Shown here: positions 55,115 to 64,000 of the stretch, piece after piece
How positions within the stretch are numbered: position 1 is the stretch's first letter
Layout of the letters: every line of letters begins with the position of its first letter
Assembly (NCBI GenBank): GCA_900109485.1
Contig: FOAY01000004.1
Span: 1 to 64,000 of the forward strand
Length of the DNA stretch: 64,000 nt
Origin: Kosakonia sacchari
GTDB lineage: Bacteria; Pseudomonadota; Gammaproteobacteria; Enterobacterales; Enterobacteriaceae
Reading direction: 5' to 3'
Program-made: the position numbers and the translations under genes
Notes under the pieces: model-generated
Database searches by the model: none
What the model saw: the letters and a program-made list of their open reading frames with translations, nothing else
Told to the model about the DNA's origin: nothing

Positions 55115-55515
55115 TGAAACAGCAGCCCGCGCAAGAAGTCCGTCTGGATAAGTGGCTGTGGGTGGCGCGTTTTTATAAAACTCGCGCCCTCGCCCGCGAG
55201 ATGATTGAAGGCGGCAAAGTGCATTACAACGGTCAGCGCAGCAAGCCGAGTAAAATCGTCGAGCTGAATGCCACGCTCACGCTGCGCCAGGGAAACGACG
55301 AGCGCACTGTCGTCGTCAAAGGCATTACGGATCAGCGCCGTCCGGCAACCGAAGCCGTTGAGCTGTATGAAGAGACGGCTGAAAGTATTGAGAAACGTGA
55401 AAAAATGGCGCTGGCGCGTAAGCTGAACGCGCTTACAATGCCGCACCCCGATCGCCGACCGGACAAAAAAGAGCGCCGCGATCTGCTGAAATTTAAATCT
55501 GGTGGCAGCGAGTAA
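55114..55515 (+). CDS. hslR: Hsp15, ribosome-associated heat shock protein
   Basis: Binds free 50S subunits carrying a nascent chain and helps recycle them. The protein has 133 residues, with an S4 RNA-binding domain at the N-terminus (VRLDKWLWVARFYKTR...GKVHYNGQ) and a basic tail. The ATG at 55114 has AAGGAG 5 bases upstream; the GTG one codon earlier is less likely. It is operonic with yrfG and hslO. Confidence 0.96.
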   Translation: MKQQPAQEVRLDKWLWVARFYKTRALAREMIEGGKVHYNGQRSKPSKIVELNATLTLRQGNDERTVVVKGITDQRRPATEAVELYEETAESIEKREKMALARKLNALTMPHPDRRPDKKERRDLLKFKSGGSE

Positions 55516-55539
55516 CGCGCACCTGCAAGAGAGATAATC

Positions 55540-56418
55540 ATGGCCAATCAAGACCAATTACACCGCTATCTGTTTGAAAATTATGCCGTGCGCGGCGAAC
55601 TGGTGACTGTTTCCAACACCTGGAAGCAGGTGCTGGAAAACCATAACTATCCGCTGCCGGTAAAAACGCTGCTCGGTGAATTGTTGGTTGCGACCAGCCT
55701 GCTGACCGCCACCCTGAAATTTGCTGGCGATATTACCGTGCAGTTGCAGGGCGACGGCCCGATGAATCTTGCGGTGATCAACGGCAACAACCGCCAGCAA
55801 ATGCGTGGCGTTGCTCGCGTGCAGGGCGACGTCCCGGCCGATGCCGATCTGAAAACGCTGGTGGGTAACGGCTATCTGGTGATCACCATTACGCCGGAAG
55901 AGGGCGAGCGTTATCAGGGCGTGGTAGGTCTCGAAGGCGATACGCTGGCGGCGTGCCTGGAAGATTACTTTATGCGTTCAGAACAGTTGCCGACCCGCCT
56001 GTTCATCCGCACGGGTGAAGTGGATGGCCAACCGGCGGCTGGCGGTATGCTGCTGCAGGTGCTGCCCGCGCAGGAAACCCAGGCCAACGATTTCGAACAC
56101 CTGGCGGTCCTGACCGAAACGGTAAAAGCGGAAGAGCTGTTCTCCCTGGCGGCAGAAGATGTGTTATGGCGTCTGTACCATGAAGAAGAGGTCACGCTGT
56201 ACGATCCGCAGGACGTTGAATTTAAATGCACCTGCTCGCGCGAGCGCTGCGCTGGGGCGCTGAAAACGCTGCCGGATGAAGAAGTGGACAGCATTATTGC
56301 CGAAGAAGGTGAAATCGACATGCACTGCGATTACTGCGGCAATCACTATCTGTTTAACGCGATGGATATTGCGGAGATCCGCAATAATGCCTCCCCGGCC
56401 GACCCGCAGGTTCATTAA
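55540..56418 (+). CDS. hslO: Hsp33, redox-activated holdase chaperone
   Basis: Cytoplasmic chaperone switched on by oxidation and unfolding. The protein has 292 residues. The zinc/redox switch is complete: Cys230 and Cys232 (CTC) with Cys263 and Cys266 (CDYC). A further Cys237 is present. It lies 24 bases after hslR and is followed by a strong terminator. Confidence 0.97.
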   Translation: MANQDQLHRYLFENYAVRGELVTVSNTWKQVLENHNYPLPVKTLLGELLVATSLLTATLKFAGDITVQLQGDGPMNLAVINGNNRQQMRGVARVQGDVPADADLKTLVGNGYLVITITPEEGERYQGVVGLEGDTLAACLEDYFMRSEQLPTRLFIRTGEVDGQPAAGGMLLQVLPAQETQANDFEHLAVLTETVKAEELFSLAAEDVLWRLYHEEEVTLYDPQDVEFKCTCSRERCAGALKTLPDEEVDSIIAEEGEIDMHCDYCGNHYLFNAMDIAEIRNNASPADPQVH

Positions 56419-56430
56419 TTCCCTTCCCTC

Positions 56431-56456
56431 ATGCCGCTTTCGAGCGGCATTTTTTG
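56431..56456 (+). terminator. Intrinsic terminator of yrfG-hslR-hslO
   Basis: ATGCCGCT (56431-56438), a stable TTCG tetraloop and AGCGGCAT (56443-56450) are followed by six Ts. This is a textbook terminator 12 bases after the hslO stop. Confidence 0.95.
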
Positions 56457-56753
56457 CATTACACGTCACGTTTCCGCTAAAATCTCAAATGTAATCCTTA
56501 CGTAATTTTCTTTCATGAAAGCGATTACAGTCACAAAGTGACGGTTAAAAATATCGGCTTATAGCCTTTTGGGAACATTTTCCCGATTATTGTCACTGTT
56601 TTTGCCACAATACATCTCGCTAAGTGACGCAAATAACAGCGTTTTGCAGAAGTCAGCTTTATCGGGATTCGAAAATCTATGAACATCGTCCGGGTAAGCG
56701 GCGATAAACAACCCTACAATTTCAGGCAGTACAATTGGCTAAGGAGTAGTGAC
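56457..56753 (+). promoter_or_regulatory. pckA control region with CRP-like site
   Basis: The hslO-pckA gap is 335 bases and has no gene. A CRP-like site AGCGA-TTACAG-TCACA at 56520-56535 matches 8 of 10 consensus positions. This agrees with the known cAMP-dependence of pckA in E. coli. The rest is AT-rich leader. I could not fix a single -10/-35 pair with confidence. Confidence 0.55.
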
Positions 56754-58373
56754 ATGCGCGTTAAGAGCTTAACCCCGCAAGATCTCAAGGCTTATGGTAT
56801 CAACGATGTTCAGGATGTCGTCTACAACCCCGATTACGATACGCTGTATCAGGAAGAGCTCCGTCCAGACCTGGAAGGATATGAGCGTGGTGTGCTGACG
56901 AATTCTGGTGCTGTCGCCGTCGACACCGGTATTTTTACCGGCCGTTCGCCAAAAGATAAGTACATTGTCCGTGATGAAACCACCCGCGACACCGTGTGGT
57001 GGGCCGATAAAGGCAAAGGCAAGAACGACAACAAACCGCTCTCGCCGGAAGTCTGGAAGCATTTAAAAGGCCTTGTGACGGAGCAACTCTCCGGCAAGCG
57101 TCTGTTTATTATTGATGCGTTTTGCGGCGCGAACCCGGACAGCCGTCTTTCAGTCAGGTTTATCACCGAGGTCGCCTGGCAGGCGCACTTCGTCAAAAAC
57201 ATGTTTATTCGCCCAACGGATGAGGAGCTGGCAGGCTTCAAACCCGACTTTATCGTGATGAACGGGGCGAAATGCACCAATCCACAGTGGCAGGAACAGG
57301 GCCTCAATTCGGAGAATTTCGTTGCCTTTAACCTGACCGAACGCATCCAGTTGATCGGCGGAACCTGGTACGGCGGCGAAATGAAAAAAGGGATGTTCTC
57401 GATCATGAACTACCTGCTGCCGTTAAAGGGGATCGCCTCGATGCACTGTTCTGCTAACGTCGGCGAGAAAGGCGACGTTGCGGTCTTTTTCGGCCTTTCC
57501 GGCACCGGCAAAACGACGTTGTCCACCGATCCGAAACGTCGTCTGATCGGCGATGACGAGCACGGCTGGGATGACGATGGCGTCTTTAACTTTGAAGGCG
57601 GCTGCTACGCCAAAACCATCCGGCTTTCGGAAGAGGCTGAACCGGATATTTTCCACGCCATCCGCCGCGATGCGCTGCTGGAAAACGTCAGCGTCCGCGA
57701 CGACGGCAGCATCGATTTTGATGATGCGTCGAAAACGGAAAATACCCGCGTGTCGTATCCGATTTACCATATTCACAACATCGTCAAACCCGTGTCGAAA
57801 GCCGGTCACGCCACGCGAGTGATCTTCCTGACCGCTGACGCGTTCGGCGTATTACCGCCGGTTTCCCGCCTGACGGCCAGCCAGACGCAGTACCATTTTC
57901 TCTCTGGCTTTACCGCTAAACTGGCCGGAACAGAGCGCGGCGTGAACGAACCGACGCCAACCTTCTCCGCCTGCTTCGGCGCAGCATTCCTGTCGCTGCA
58001 CCCAACGCAGTATGCCGAAGTGCTGGTGAAACGGATGCAGGCTGCCGGTGCGCAGGCGTATCTGGTGAACACGGGCTGGAACGGAACCGGCAAACGCATC
58101 TCCATCAAAGATACGCGGGCGATTATCGACGCGATTCTGGATGGTTCGCTGGACGATGCGGAAACCCTCACCCTGCCGATGTTCAACCTGGCGGTGCCGA
58201 CGTCGTTACATGGCGTTGATTCACGCATTCTCGACCCGCGCAATACGTACGCATCGCCGGAACAGTGGCAGGAGAAAGCGACGCAACTGGCGAAACTGTT
58301 TATTGAGAACTTTGATAAATATACCGATACCGCAGCCGGAGCGGCGCTGGTTAGCGCCGGACCGAAGCTGTAA
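56754..58373 (+). CDS. pckA: Phosphoenolpyruvate carboxykinase (ATP)
   Basis: Converts oxaloacetate and ATP to phosphoenolpyruvate, the first committed step of gluconeogenesis. The start [15 protein letters not shown] has AGGAG 8 bases upstream and gives 539 residues (E. coli 540). The P-loop is GLSGTGKTT (247-255), followed by the metal-binding LIGDDEHGW segment. An in-frame upstream ATG adds 25 unconserved residues and is rejected. Confidence 0.97.
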   Translation: MRVKSLTPQDLKAYGINDVQDVVYNPDYDTLYQEELRPDLEGYERGVLTNSGAVAVDTGIFTGRSPKDKYIVRDETTRDTVWWADKGKGKNDNKPLSPEVWKHLKGLVTEQLSGKRLFIIDAFCGANPDSRLSVRFITEVAWQAHFVKNMFIRPTDEELAGFKPDFIVMNGAKCTNPQWQEQGLNSENFVAFNLTERIQLIGGTWYGGEMKKGMFSIMNYLLPLKGIASMHCSANVGEKGDVAVFFGLSGTGKTTLSTDPKRRLIGDDEHGWDDDGVFNFEGGCYAKTIRLSEEAEPDIFHAIRRDALLENVSVRDDGSIDFDDASKTENTRVSYPIYHIHNIVKPVSKAGHATRVIFLTADAFGVLPPVSRLTASQTQYHFLSGFTAKLAGTERGVNEPTPTFSACFGAAFLSLHPTQYAEVLVKRMQAAGAQAYLVNTGWNGTGKRISIKDTRAIIDAILDGSLDDAETLTLPMFNLAVPTSLHGVDSRILDPRNTYASPEQWQEKATQLAKLFIENFDKYTDTAAGAALVSAGPKL

Positions 58374-58393
58374 TTCGGCTACGCAAGCGAAAC

Positions 58394-58418
58394 AAAACCC
58401 GCCATCCGGCGGGTTTTT

Positions 58419-58420
<2 letters not shown>
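58394..58420. terminator. Bidirectional terminator between pckA and envZ
   Basis: AAAACCCGCC (58394-58403), an ATCC loop and GGCGGGTTTT (58408-58417) with further Ts. The opposite strand also has a T-run, so it ends both pckA and ompR-envZ transcripts. The T-run reaches the envZ stop codon region. Confidence 0.93.
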
Positions 58421-60487
<2,067 letters not shown>

Positions 60488-60715
60488 TGTTTATACTCCC
60501 AAAGGTTCTGAAAATTCTGTTCCCGTATTCTAAAAAAGTGCGCGTTAACGACCAGCAAAATCTGGTATAAATTCTAGTCGAAATTGTTACAAAGCATATT
60601 TAACAGCAAGTTATATGCATTCAACATCACATAAAACATGATTAATCCGCACTTTACGCAATACCGTTTGTAAAGTCTGTACATCAAAGCGTGTCACAAA
60701 AGAGAAGGCCGAAGT

Positions 60716-61189
60716 ATGAAAACGCCCCTGATCACCCGCGAAGGTTATGACAAACTGAAGCAGGAACTCGATTTTCTCTGGCGTCAGGAGCGCCCGGAAG
60801 TCACGAAAAAAGTGACCTGGGCAGCAAGCCTGGGCGATCGCAGCGAAAACGCTGATTATCAGTACAACAAAAAACGCCTGCGCGAAATAGACCGCCGGGT
60901 GCGTTATCTGACGAAATGTCTGGAAAACCTGAAAATCGTTGATTATTCACCGCAACAGGAAGGCAAAGTCTTCTTTGGCGCATGGGTGGAGATCGAAAAC
61001 GATGACGGCGATACGCTGCGCTTTCGCATCGTCGGCTACGATGAGATCTTTGGCCGCAAGGATTACATCTCTATCGATTCGCCGATGGCCCGCGCCCTGC
61101 TGAAAAAAGAAGCTGGCGATGTGGCGGTCGTACAAACACCGGGCGGCGAAGCCACCTGGTACGTCAATGAAATCGAATATGTGAAATAA
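60716..61189 (+). CDS. greB: Transcription elongation factor GreB
   Basis: Rescues backtracked RNA polymerase by stimulating transcript cleavage. The protein has 157 residues. The N-terminal coiled coil carries the acidic tip with SLGDRSENADYQ (the catalytic Asp/Glu pair near residues 41-44), which reaches the polymerase active site. The C-terminal FKBP-like domain follows. A short CTGGCA/TGCCAG hairpin at 61224-61243 lies between it and yhgF. Confidence 0.98.
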   Translation: MKTPLITREGYDKLKQELDFLWRQERPEVTKKVTWAASLGDRSENADYQYNKKRLREIDRRVRYLTKCLENLKIVDYSPQQEGKVFFGAWVEIENDDGDTLRFRIVGYDEIFGRKDYISIDSPMARALLKKEAGDVAVVQTPGGEATWYVNEIEYVK

Positions 61190-61288
61190 CCGCCACAGAA
61201 CAATCCAGGAACCACCCCGGCGGCTGGCATTTTACAGTGCCAGTCCGTATAACTATCCGCTGATTTTGTTCAGAAGATGATGAAAGAA

Positions 61289-63628
61289 ATGATGAATGAT
61301 TCGCTCTGCCGCATTATTGCGGGTGAACTTCAGGCACGAACCGAACAGGTGGAATCCGCCGTTCGCCTGCTTGATGAAGGGAATACCGTGCCGTTTATCG
61401 CGCGCTACCGTAAAGAGGTCACCGGCGGTCTGGACGACACGCAATTGCGTCAGCTCGAAACCCGCCTTGGTTACCTGCGCGAGCTGGAAGAGCGCCGCCA
61501 GGCAATCCTGAAATCGATTGGCGAGCAGGGAAAACTCAGCGATGAACTGGCAAAAGCCATCAACGGTACGCTGAGCAAAACCGAACTCGAAGACCTCTAT
61601 CTGCCTTACAAACCGAAGCGTCGCACACGCGGGCAAATCGCGATTGAAGCCGGTCTCGAACCGCTGGCAGATCAATTGTGGAATGACCCGTCGCAGGATC
61701 CGGAAACGCTGGCCGTCACGTTTGTGGATGCGGATAAAGGTGTTGCCGACAGCAAAGCGGCGCTGGATGGCGCGCGTTATATCCTGATGGAGCGCTTCGC
61801 TGAGGATGCGTCCCTGCTGGCGAAAGTCCGTGACTATCTGTGGAAAAACGCCCATCTCGTGGCGACGGTGGTTAGCGGCAAAGAGGAAGAAGGCGCGAAA
61901 TTCCGCGACTATTTCGATCATCACGAATCGGTTTCTACCGTTCCTTCGCACCGCGCGCTGGCGATGTTCCGCGGACGTAATGAGGGCGTGCTGCAACTGG
62001 CGCTGAATGCCGATCCGCAGTTTGACGAGCCGCCAAAAGAGAGCCACTGCGAGCAGATTATTATTGACCATCTCGGCCTGCGCCTGAATAACGCCCCGGC
62101 AGACAGCTGGCGCCGTAGCGTCGTGAGCTGGACGTGGCGCATTAAAGTCCTGATGCACCTTGAAACGGAATTAATGGGTACCGTGCGCGAACGCGCGGAA
62201 GATGAAGCGATTAACGTCTTCGCCCGTAACCTGCACGATCTGCTGATGGCCGCACCGGCCGGGCTGCGCGCAACAATGGGGCTCGATCCGGGCCTGCGTA
62301 CCGGCGTAAAAGTGGCGGTGGTGGATGCCACCGGCAAACTGGTCGCCACCGACACGATTTACCCGCACACCGGGCAGGCCGCGAAAGCGGCGGTTGCCGT
62401 GGCGGCGCTGTGCGAGAAACACAACGTCGAACTGGTGGCGATCGGTAACGGTACGGCATCGCGCGAGACCGAGCGTTTCTACCTCGATGTGCAGAAACAG
62501 TTCCCGAAAGTGACCGCGCAAAAAGTGATTGTCAGCGAAGCGGGCGCATCAGTCTACTCCGCTTCCGAGCTGGCGGCGCTGGAGTTCCCGGATCTCGATG
62601 TTTCTCTGCGCGGCGCGGTGTCTATCGCCCGCCGTTTACAGGATCCACTGGCGGAACTGGTGAAAATCGACCCGAAATCAATCGGCGTTGGCCAGTATCA
62701 GCATGACGTAAGCCAGACACAGCTGGCGCGTAAACTGGATGCGGTGGTTGAAGACTGCGTAAACGCCGTCGGCGTTGATCTGAATACCGCCTCGGTACCG
62801 CTGCTGACGCGCGTGGCCGGTTTAACCCGCATGATGGCGCAAAATATCGTCTCCTGGCGTGATGAAAACGGTCAGTTCCAGAACCGTCAGCAACTGCTAA
62901 AAGTGAGCCGCCTTGGGCCGAAAGCCTTTGAACAGTGCGCGGGCTTCCTGCGTATTAACCACGGCGATAACCCGCTGGATGCTTCCACCGTTCACCCGGA
63001 AACCTATCCGGTGGTCGAGCGAATTCTGGCGGCAACCGCACAGTCCCTGCGCGATCTGATGGGCAACAGCGCCGAGTTACGTAAGCTGAAACCGTCCGAG
63101 TTTACCGACGAGCAGTTCGGCGTGCCGACCGTCACCGACATCATCAAAGAGCTGGAGAAACCGGGCCGCGATCCGCGTCCGGAGTTCAAAACCGCGACCT
63201 TCGCCGAAGGCATCGAAACCATGAACGATCTGTTGCCGGGCATGGTGCTGGAAGGCGCAGTGACCAACGTCACCAACTTTGGTGCGTTCGTTGATATCGG
63301 CGTGCATCAGGACGGGCTGGTGCATATCTCCTCGCTGGCGGATAAGTTCGTTGAAGATCCGCATACGGTGGTGAAAGCGGGCGATATCGTGAAGGTGAAA
63401 GTGCTGGAAGTCGATCTGCCGCGTAAACGTATCGCATTAACCATGCGTCTGGACGAACAACCGGGCGACAGCAACAGCCGTCGCGGCAGTGGTAATGGCG
63501 GTAGTCGCGATGCCGGTAACCGGAACAGCGCGCGTCCGGCGAAATCGCCACGGGATCGCAGCCCTCAGCCCGGCGGCAACAGCGCAATGATGGATGCGCT
63601 GGCGGCGGCGATGGGTAAAAAACGCTAA
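61289..63628 (+). CDS. yhgF: Tex-family RNA-binding protein YhgF
   Basis: Large nucleic-acid-binding protein linked to transcription/translation quality control. The product is 779 residues from [13 protein letters not shown] (61289). The region ATGATGAAAGAAATGATG offers four in-frame starts and I follow the E. coli form. Domains in order: N-terminal helical region, YqgF/RNase H-like domain (about residues 320-460; [16 protein letters not shown]), HhH domains (about 490-570), and an S1 domain at 640-720 ([21 protein letters not shown]). A Gly/Asn/Arg-rich linker and a conserved [16 protein letters not shown] end complete it. Confidence 0.94.
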   Translation: MMNDSLCRIIAGELQARTEQVESAVRLLDEGNTVPFIARYRKEVTGGLDDTQLRQLETRLGYLRELEERRQAILKSIGEQGKLSDELAKAINGTLSKTELEDLYLPYKPKRRTRGQIAIEAGLEPLADQLWNDPSQDPETLAVTFVDADKGVADSKAALDGARYILMERFAEDASLLAKVRDYLWKNAHLVATVVSGKEEEGAKFRDYFDHHESVSTVPSHRALAMFRGRNEGVLQLALNADPQFDEPPKESHCEQIIIDHLGLRLNNAPADSWRRSVVSWTWRIKVLMHLETELMGTVRERAEDEAINVFARNLHDLLMAAPAGLRATMGLDPGLRTGVKVAVVDATGKLVATDTIYPHTGQAAKAAVAVAALCEKHNVELVAIGNGTASRETERFYLDVQKQFPKVTAQKVIVSEAGASVYSASELAALEFPDLDVSLRGAVSIARRLQDPLAELVKIDPKSIGVGQYQHDVSQTQLARKLDAVVEDCVNAVGVDLNTASVPLLTRVAGLTRMMAQNIVSWRDENGQFQNRQQLLKVSRLGPKAFEQCAGFLRINHGDNPLDASTVHPETYPVVERILAATAQSLRDLMGNSAELRKLKPSEFTDEQFGVPTVTDIIKELEKPGRDPRPEFKTATFAEGIETMNDLLPGMVLEGAVTNVTNFGAFVDIGVHQDGLVHISSLADKFVEDPHTVVKAGDIVKVKVLEVDLPRKRIALTMRLDEQPGDSNSRRGSGNGGSRDAGNRNSARPAKSPRDRSPQPGGNSAMMDALAAAMGKKR

Positions 63629-63634
63629 TCCTGT

Positions 63635-63665
63635 CCCCTCTCTTGCGGGAGAGGGGTTATTTTTT
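63635..63665 (+). terminator. Intrinsic terminator of yhgF
   Basis: CCCCTCTC (63635-63642), the loop TTGCGG and GAGAGGGG (63649-63656) are followed by TTATTTTTT. It lies 7 bases after the yhgF stop. Confidence 0.93.
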
Positions 63666-64000
63666 GTGCACCACCGTCGAAAAAACGCAATTGTCTCAGC
63701 GCTATTACTCACAGAGATTTATTAACTTCTTATTTTTGTTGGCGATTGATATTCAAAATTATTAATCAATTTACTGCTATTGTATTTATTGATCGGAATT
63801 TATATCAGCGGACTTTCGGCCCGCTCTACATTTCAAACATTAATAAAACATTAAGATCCCGATATAAATAACAATTATTTATTTCCTGTTAATCTTTTAC
63901 TGCACTGCGCAAAATTCAGAACCCAGCGCATTTTTGAGCTACGTCAAAACAAAATCGAATTTTTATTTCCTCTCCCGTTCTGACGCATTTTTATTATTGA
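63666..64000 (+). promoter_or_regulatory. AT-rich non-coding region, probable feoABC control region
   Basis: About 335 bases with no reading frame of note, running to the window edge. In E. coli yhgF is followed by feoABC (ferrous iron uptake), controlled by FNR and Fur. An FNR-like dyad TTGAG-CTAC-GTCAA lies at 63934-63947 (8 of 10 consensus bases, symmetric mismatches). A palindrome ATAAATAA-CAA-TTATTTAT at 63864-63882 is a weak Fur-like candidate. feoA itself is outside the window, so the assignment is by synteny. Confidence 0.5.

Noticed and set aside
61253-62158. Minus-strand open frame (301 codons) opposite yhgF
   Set aside because: Antisense shadow of a conserved GC-rich gene; low-complexity composition and no start signals.

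Overview
The window is a chromosomal segment of a gamma-proteobacterium of the Enterobacteriaceae. Proteins in the conserved parts (EF-G, S7, S12, CRP, OmpR, EnvZ, Dam, PBP1a, PckA, Tex) look nearly identical to their E. coli counterparts, and gene order follows the E. coli str-to-feo region (about 73-76 min). Non-E. coli content (a complete malonate decarboxylase operon, a TelA/XpaC pair, a cytosine deaminase gene beside nirB) points to the Enterobacter/Klebsiella/Kosakonia side of the family. I cannot name the species from sequence alone. No tRNA, rRNA, CRISPR array, prophage or insertion sequence was seen. All recognised genes read through without frameshifts. The only truncated gene is tufA, cut by the left window edge.

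Layout. 1-6.0 kb (minus): the str operon rpsL-rpsG-fusA-tufA behind a strong sigma70 promoter, preceded by yheO-tusDCB (tRNA sulfur relay). 6.1-10.9 kb: fkpA with a sigma-E type promoter, slyX, slyD with an ERIC element at its 3' end, and kefG-kefB-yheV. 11.0-12.9 kb: yheS (ABC-F). 12.9-23.4 kb is an accessory block between yheS and yheT, which are neighbours in E. coli. It holds mdcR, the malonate decarboxylase operon mdcABCDEFGH, and a two-gene operon encoding a TelA-family protein and an XpaC-like membrane protein. 23.5-32.6 kb: yheT-yheU, prkB, yhfA, crp, yhfK, then yhfG-fic-pabA, argD and ppiA. 32.7-38.6 kb: a codA-like cytosine deaminase gene, divergent from nirB-nirD, followed by cysG. 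nirC, which lies between nirD and cysG in E. coli, is missing. 38.6-45.0 kb (minus): aroK-aroB-damX-dam-rpe-gph-trpS. 45.3-48.6 kb (minus): hofMNOPQ. 48.7-58.4 kb: mrcA, nudE, igaA, yrfG-hslR-hslO, pckA. 58.4-63.6 kb: ompR-envZ, greB, yhgF (tex). 63.6-64 kb: AT-rich non-coding DNA that in E. coli would lead into feoABC.

How the parts work together. The mdc operon encodes a full biotin-independent malonate decarboxylase: MdcA/C/D/E catalytic subunits, MdcB/G to build and attach the ACP prosthetic group, MdcH to charge it with malonate, the MdcF permease and the MdcR regulator. NirBD with CysG (which makes siroheme for NirB) forms a cytoplasmic nitrite-to-ammonia pathway under visible FNR and NarL/NarP sites. 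YhfG/Fic is a toxin-antitoxin-like pair with an atypical Fic motif. hofMNOPQ matches type IV pilus/competence assembly parts used for DNA uptake as nutrient.

The most noteworthy points are the 10.6-kb accessory insertion, the TelA/XpaC pair, the atypical Fic catalytic loop, the missing nirC, two well-preserved ARG boxes at argD, a perfect 5'-terminal palindrome in the str leader, and several repeat elements (one ERIC, two REP-like palindromes) in intergenic or 3'-end positions. I found no convincing wholly new system. The best candidate for poorly understood biology is the TelA/XpaC operon next to mdc.
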